The notes below the pieces were generated by a model. The model was given only the letters and a program-made list of their open reading frames with translations. It searched no databases and was not told the DNA's origin. Both the position numbers and the translations under genes were made by a program. From Gemmatimonadota bacterium (GTDB lineage: Bacteria; Gemmatimonadota; Gemmatimonadetes; Gemmatimonadales; Gemmatimonadaceae), in NCBI GenBank assembly GCA_029884515.1, contig JAOUHR010000148.1:1-5684 (forward strand): a stretch of DNA of 5,684 bases, read 5' to 3'. Below, piece by piece: positions 4,578-5,684 of this stretch. Position 1 is the first letter of the stretch, and each line of letters opens with the position of its first letter.

Positions 4578-5684
4578 CTACGGCACGATTCGCGGTTCGC
4601 CGATCCGGTACTCCTTGGGCGGCAGGTTCCCCTGCAGGTGGGTCACGAAGTAGTCCCAGCGCCGCCGCATGATGTACGCTCCGTCGGGGCCGTAGCCGTG
4701 TCTCGCCTGCGGAAGCATCAGCATGTCGAAGTCCTTGCCCGCCTTCATCAGGGCGTCGGCGACGAGCGTCGTGTTGTACGGCGGCACGTTGTCGTCCAGC
4801 AAGCCGTGGATGAGGAAGAGCTTCCCCTTGAGGTTCCTCGCCACCGTCTGATTGGCTTGGGCGGCGTAGTTGTCGCTCGAGTCCGTGCGCACGAGGAGCC
4901 CTTGGTACCGCTCGCCCCAGTCATCCTCGTAGTTCCGGTTGTCGTGGTTCCCCGACTCGGCGATCCCCACCTTGAAGAAGTCGGGCGCGCGGAACATCGC
5001 CGACGCCGTCGCGAAACCGCCGCCCGAGTGGCCCCAGATCCCGACGTTGTCGATGTCGATGTAGGCGTGTGCGCGGGCGAGCTCCTTCATCCCGGCCACC
5101 TGGTCGGGGATCGTGTTGTCGCCCATCCGGCCGTAGTAGTAGTCGCGGAACGCCTTGGACCGGCCGGGTGTGCCCATCCCGTCGAGCTCCACCACGATGA
5201 ACCCGAGCTCGGCGAGCGCCTGGTTGTCGCCACGTGCGGGAACGAACGAGCGCGGCCCCACGCTCCCCGACTGCGGACCGGGATAGATGTGGTTGATGAT
5301 CGGGTACTTCTTCGTGCTGTCGAGCGTGGTGGGCAGATACATCAGGCCGTGGATGTCGGTGGTGCCGTCGCGTGCCTTGACCTTGACCGGCAGCGGCGCG
5401 CGCCACCCGGAGGCGAGCAGCGCCGTGATGTCGGCGCGCTCGAGTGTCTGCCGTACCTTGCCGTTGCGGTCGCGGAGCACGGTCACCGGCGGCGTGTCCG
5501 GCGTGGAGTAGCTGTCCACGATGTACCGAACGTCCGGCGAGAGCGTGACGGTGTGGTTCGCGGGTTCCGGCGTGAGCAGCGTGAGGCCCTTGCCGTCGAA
5601 GCCGATGCGGTAGAGGTGTTCGAAGTACGGATCGCGGCCGGGCTCGCGGCCGTTGGCGGTGAACCAGATCTGCCGCGCCTGCTC
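4578..5684 (-). CDS. DPP-IV-like S9 family serine peptidase (C-terminal part, N-terminus off window)
   Basis: The last 368 codons of a prolyl-oligopeptidase-family peptidase; the frame is open through the right edge, so the start and any signal peptide are missing. Family members cleave short peptides, often after proline, and commonly act in the periplasm. Fragment residues 1-80 (IWFTANGREPGRDPYFEHLY near the start, then HTVTLSPDVRYIVDSYSTPD) match the last blades of the beta-propeller domain. Roughly 95-355 form the alpha/beta-hydrolase domain. The triad is visible: S220 in GHSGGG (codon 5027-5025), D297 in GLLDDNVPP (4796-4794) and H329 in ARHGYG (4700-4698). Ser-Asp and Asp-His distances of 77 and 32 nearly equal those of human DPP4 (78 and 32). 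Y134 in HIYPGP corresponds to the DPP4 oxyanion tyrosine 547. The nucleophile elbow is GHSGGG rather than the GWSYGG of classical DPP4, so Xaa-Pro specificity is uncertain. A GTG at 5519 is an internal Val codon, not a start. Confidence 0.92.
   Translation of the reverse strand, partial: EQARQIWFTANGREPGRDPYFEHLYRIGFDGKGLTLLTPEPANHTVTLSPDVRYIVDSYSTPDTPPVTVLRDRNGKVRQTLERADITALLASGWRAPLPVKVKARDGTTDIHGLMYLPTTLDSTKKYPIINHIYPGPQSGSVGPRSFVPARGDNQALAELGFIVVELDGMGTPGRSKAFRDYYYGRMGDNTIPDQVAGMKELARAHAYIDIDNVGIWGHSGGGFATASAMFRAPDFFKVGIAESGNHDNRNYEDDWGERYQGLLVRTDSSDNYAAQANQTVARNLKGKLFLIHGLLDDNVPPYNTTLVADALMKAGKDFDMLMLPQARHGYGPDGAYIMRRRWDYFVTHLQGNLPPKEYRIGEPRIVP

Noticed and set aside
5517..5519. GTG at 5519 as the start of the S9 peptidase
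   Set aside because: The frame continues upstream to the window edge with good beta-propeller similarity, so this codon is an internal valine.
1..5684. CRISPR arrays, tRNA or rRNA genes, insertion-sequence ends, toxin-antitoxin or phage-defence genes
   Set aside because: Read on both strands; no spaced direct repeats, cloverleaf, transposase or defence-domain motifs were seen.

Overview
The window is GC-rich throughout, with strong G/C bias at third codon positions and long spurious antisense frames, as in a soil-type bacterium. The gene content fits Gemmatimonadota or a similar high-GC soil phylum: a large DPP-IV-like S9 peptidase, a secreted amidohydrolase with a Cys/Pro/Gly-rich leader, and a two-domain VOC protein. 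That taxonomic guess is inference from gene content and base composition; no marker gene is present.

Layout, left to right: (1) the start of a minus-strand lipoprotein or membrane-anchored protein, probably an alpha/beta hydrolase, which runs off the left edge (1-163). (2) A complete minus-strand MFS transporter of the metabolite:H+ symporter family, closely resembling E. coli alpha-ketoglutarate permease KgtP (241-1617). (3) A divergent plus-strand pair joined by a 4-nt ATGA overlap: an AlkD-like DNA alkylation repair protein (1694-2464) and a two-domain VOC/glyoxalase-fold protein (2461-3231). (4) A convergent junction of only 22 bp. (5) A minus-strand secreted amidohydrolase (3254-4468). 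(6) Upstream of it, on the same strand, the C-terminal 368 residues of a DPP-IV-like S9 serine peptidase that runs off the right edge (4578-5684).

Coding density is high and no gap exceeds about 110 bp. The gaps hold a strong 10-bp hairpin (182-205), a divergent start region with a mirrored 8-bp element near each start codon (1627-1691), a small hairpin whose loop is a stop codon (3247-3263), and a 7-bp hairpin between the peptidase and amidohydrolase (4514-4535). No rRNA, tRNA, CRISPR, insertion sequence, phage or defence module was seen.

The genes look like ordinary chromosomal housekeeping and catabolic functions: dicarboxylate uptake, alkylation repair with a possible detoxification partner, and extracytoplasmic peptide and small-molecule hydrolysis. 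I did not find a convincing new multi-gene system. The most useful leads are the AlkD-VOC coupled pair, the mirrored divergent start region, and the peptidase-amidohydrolase pair.
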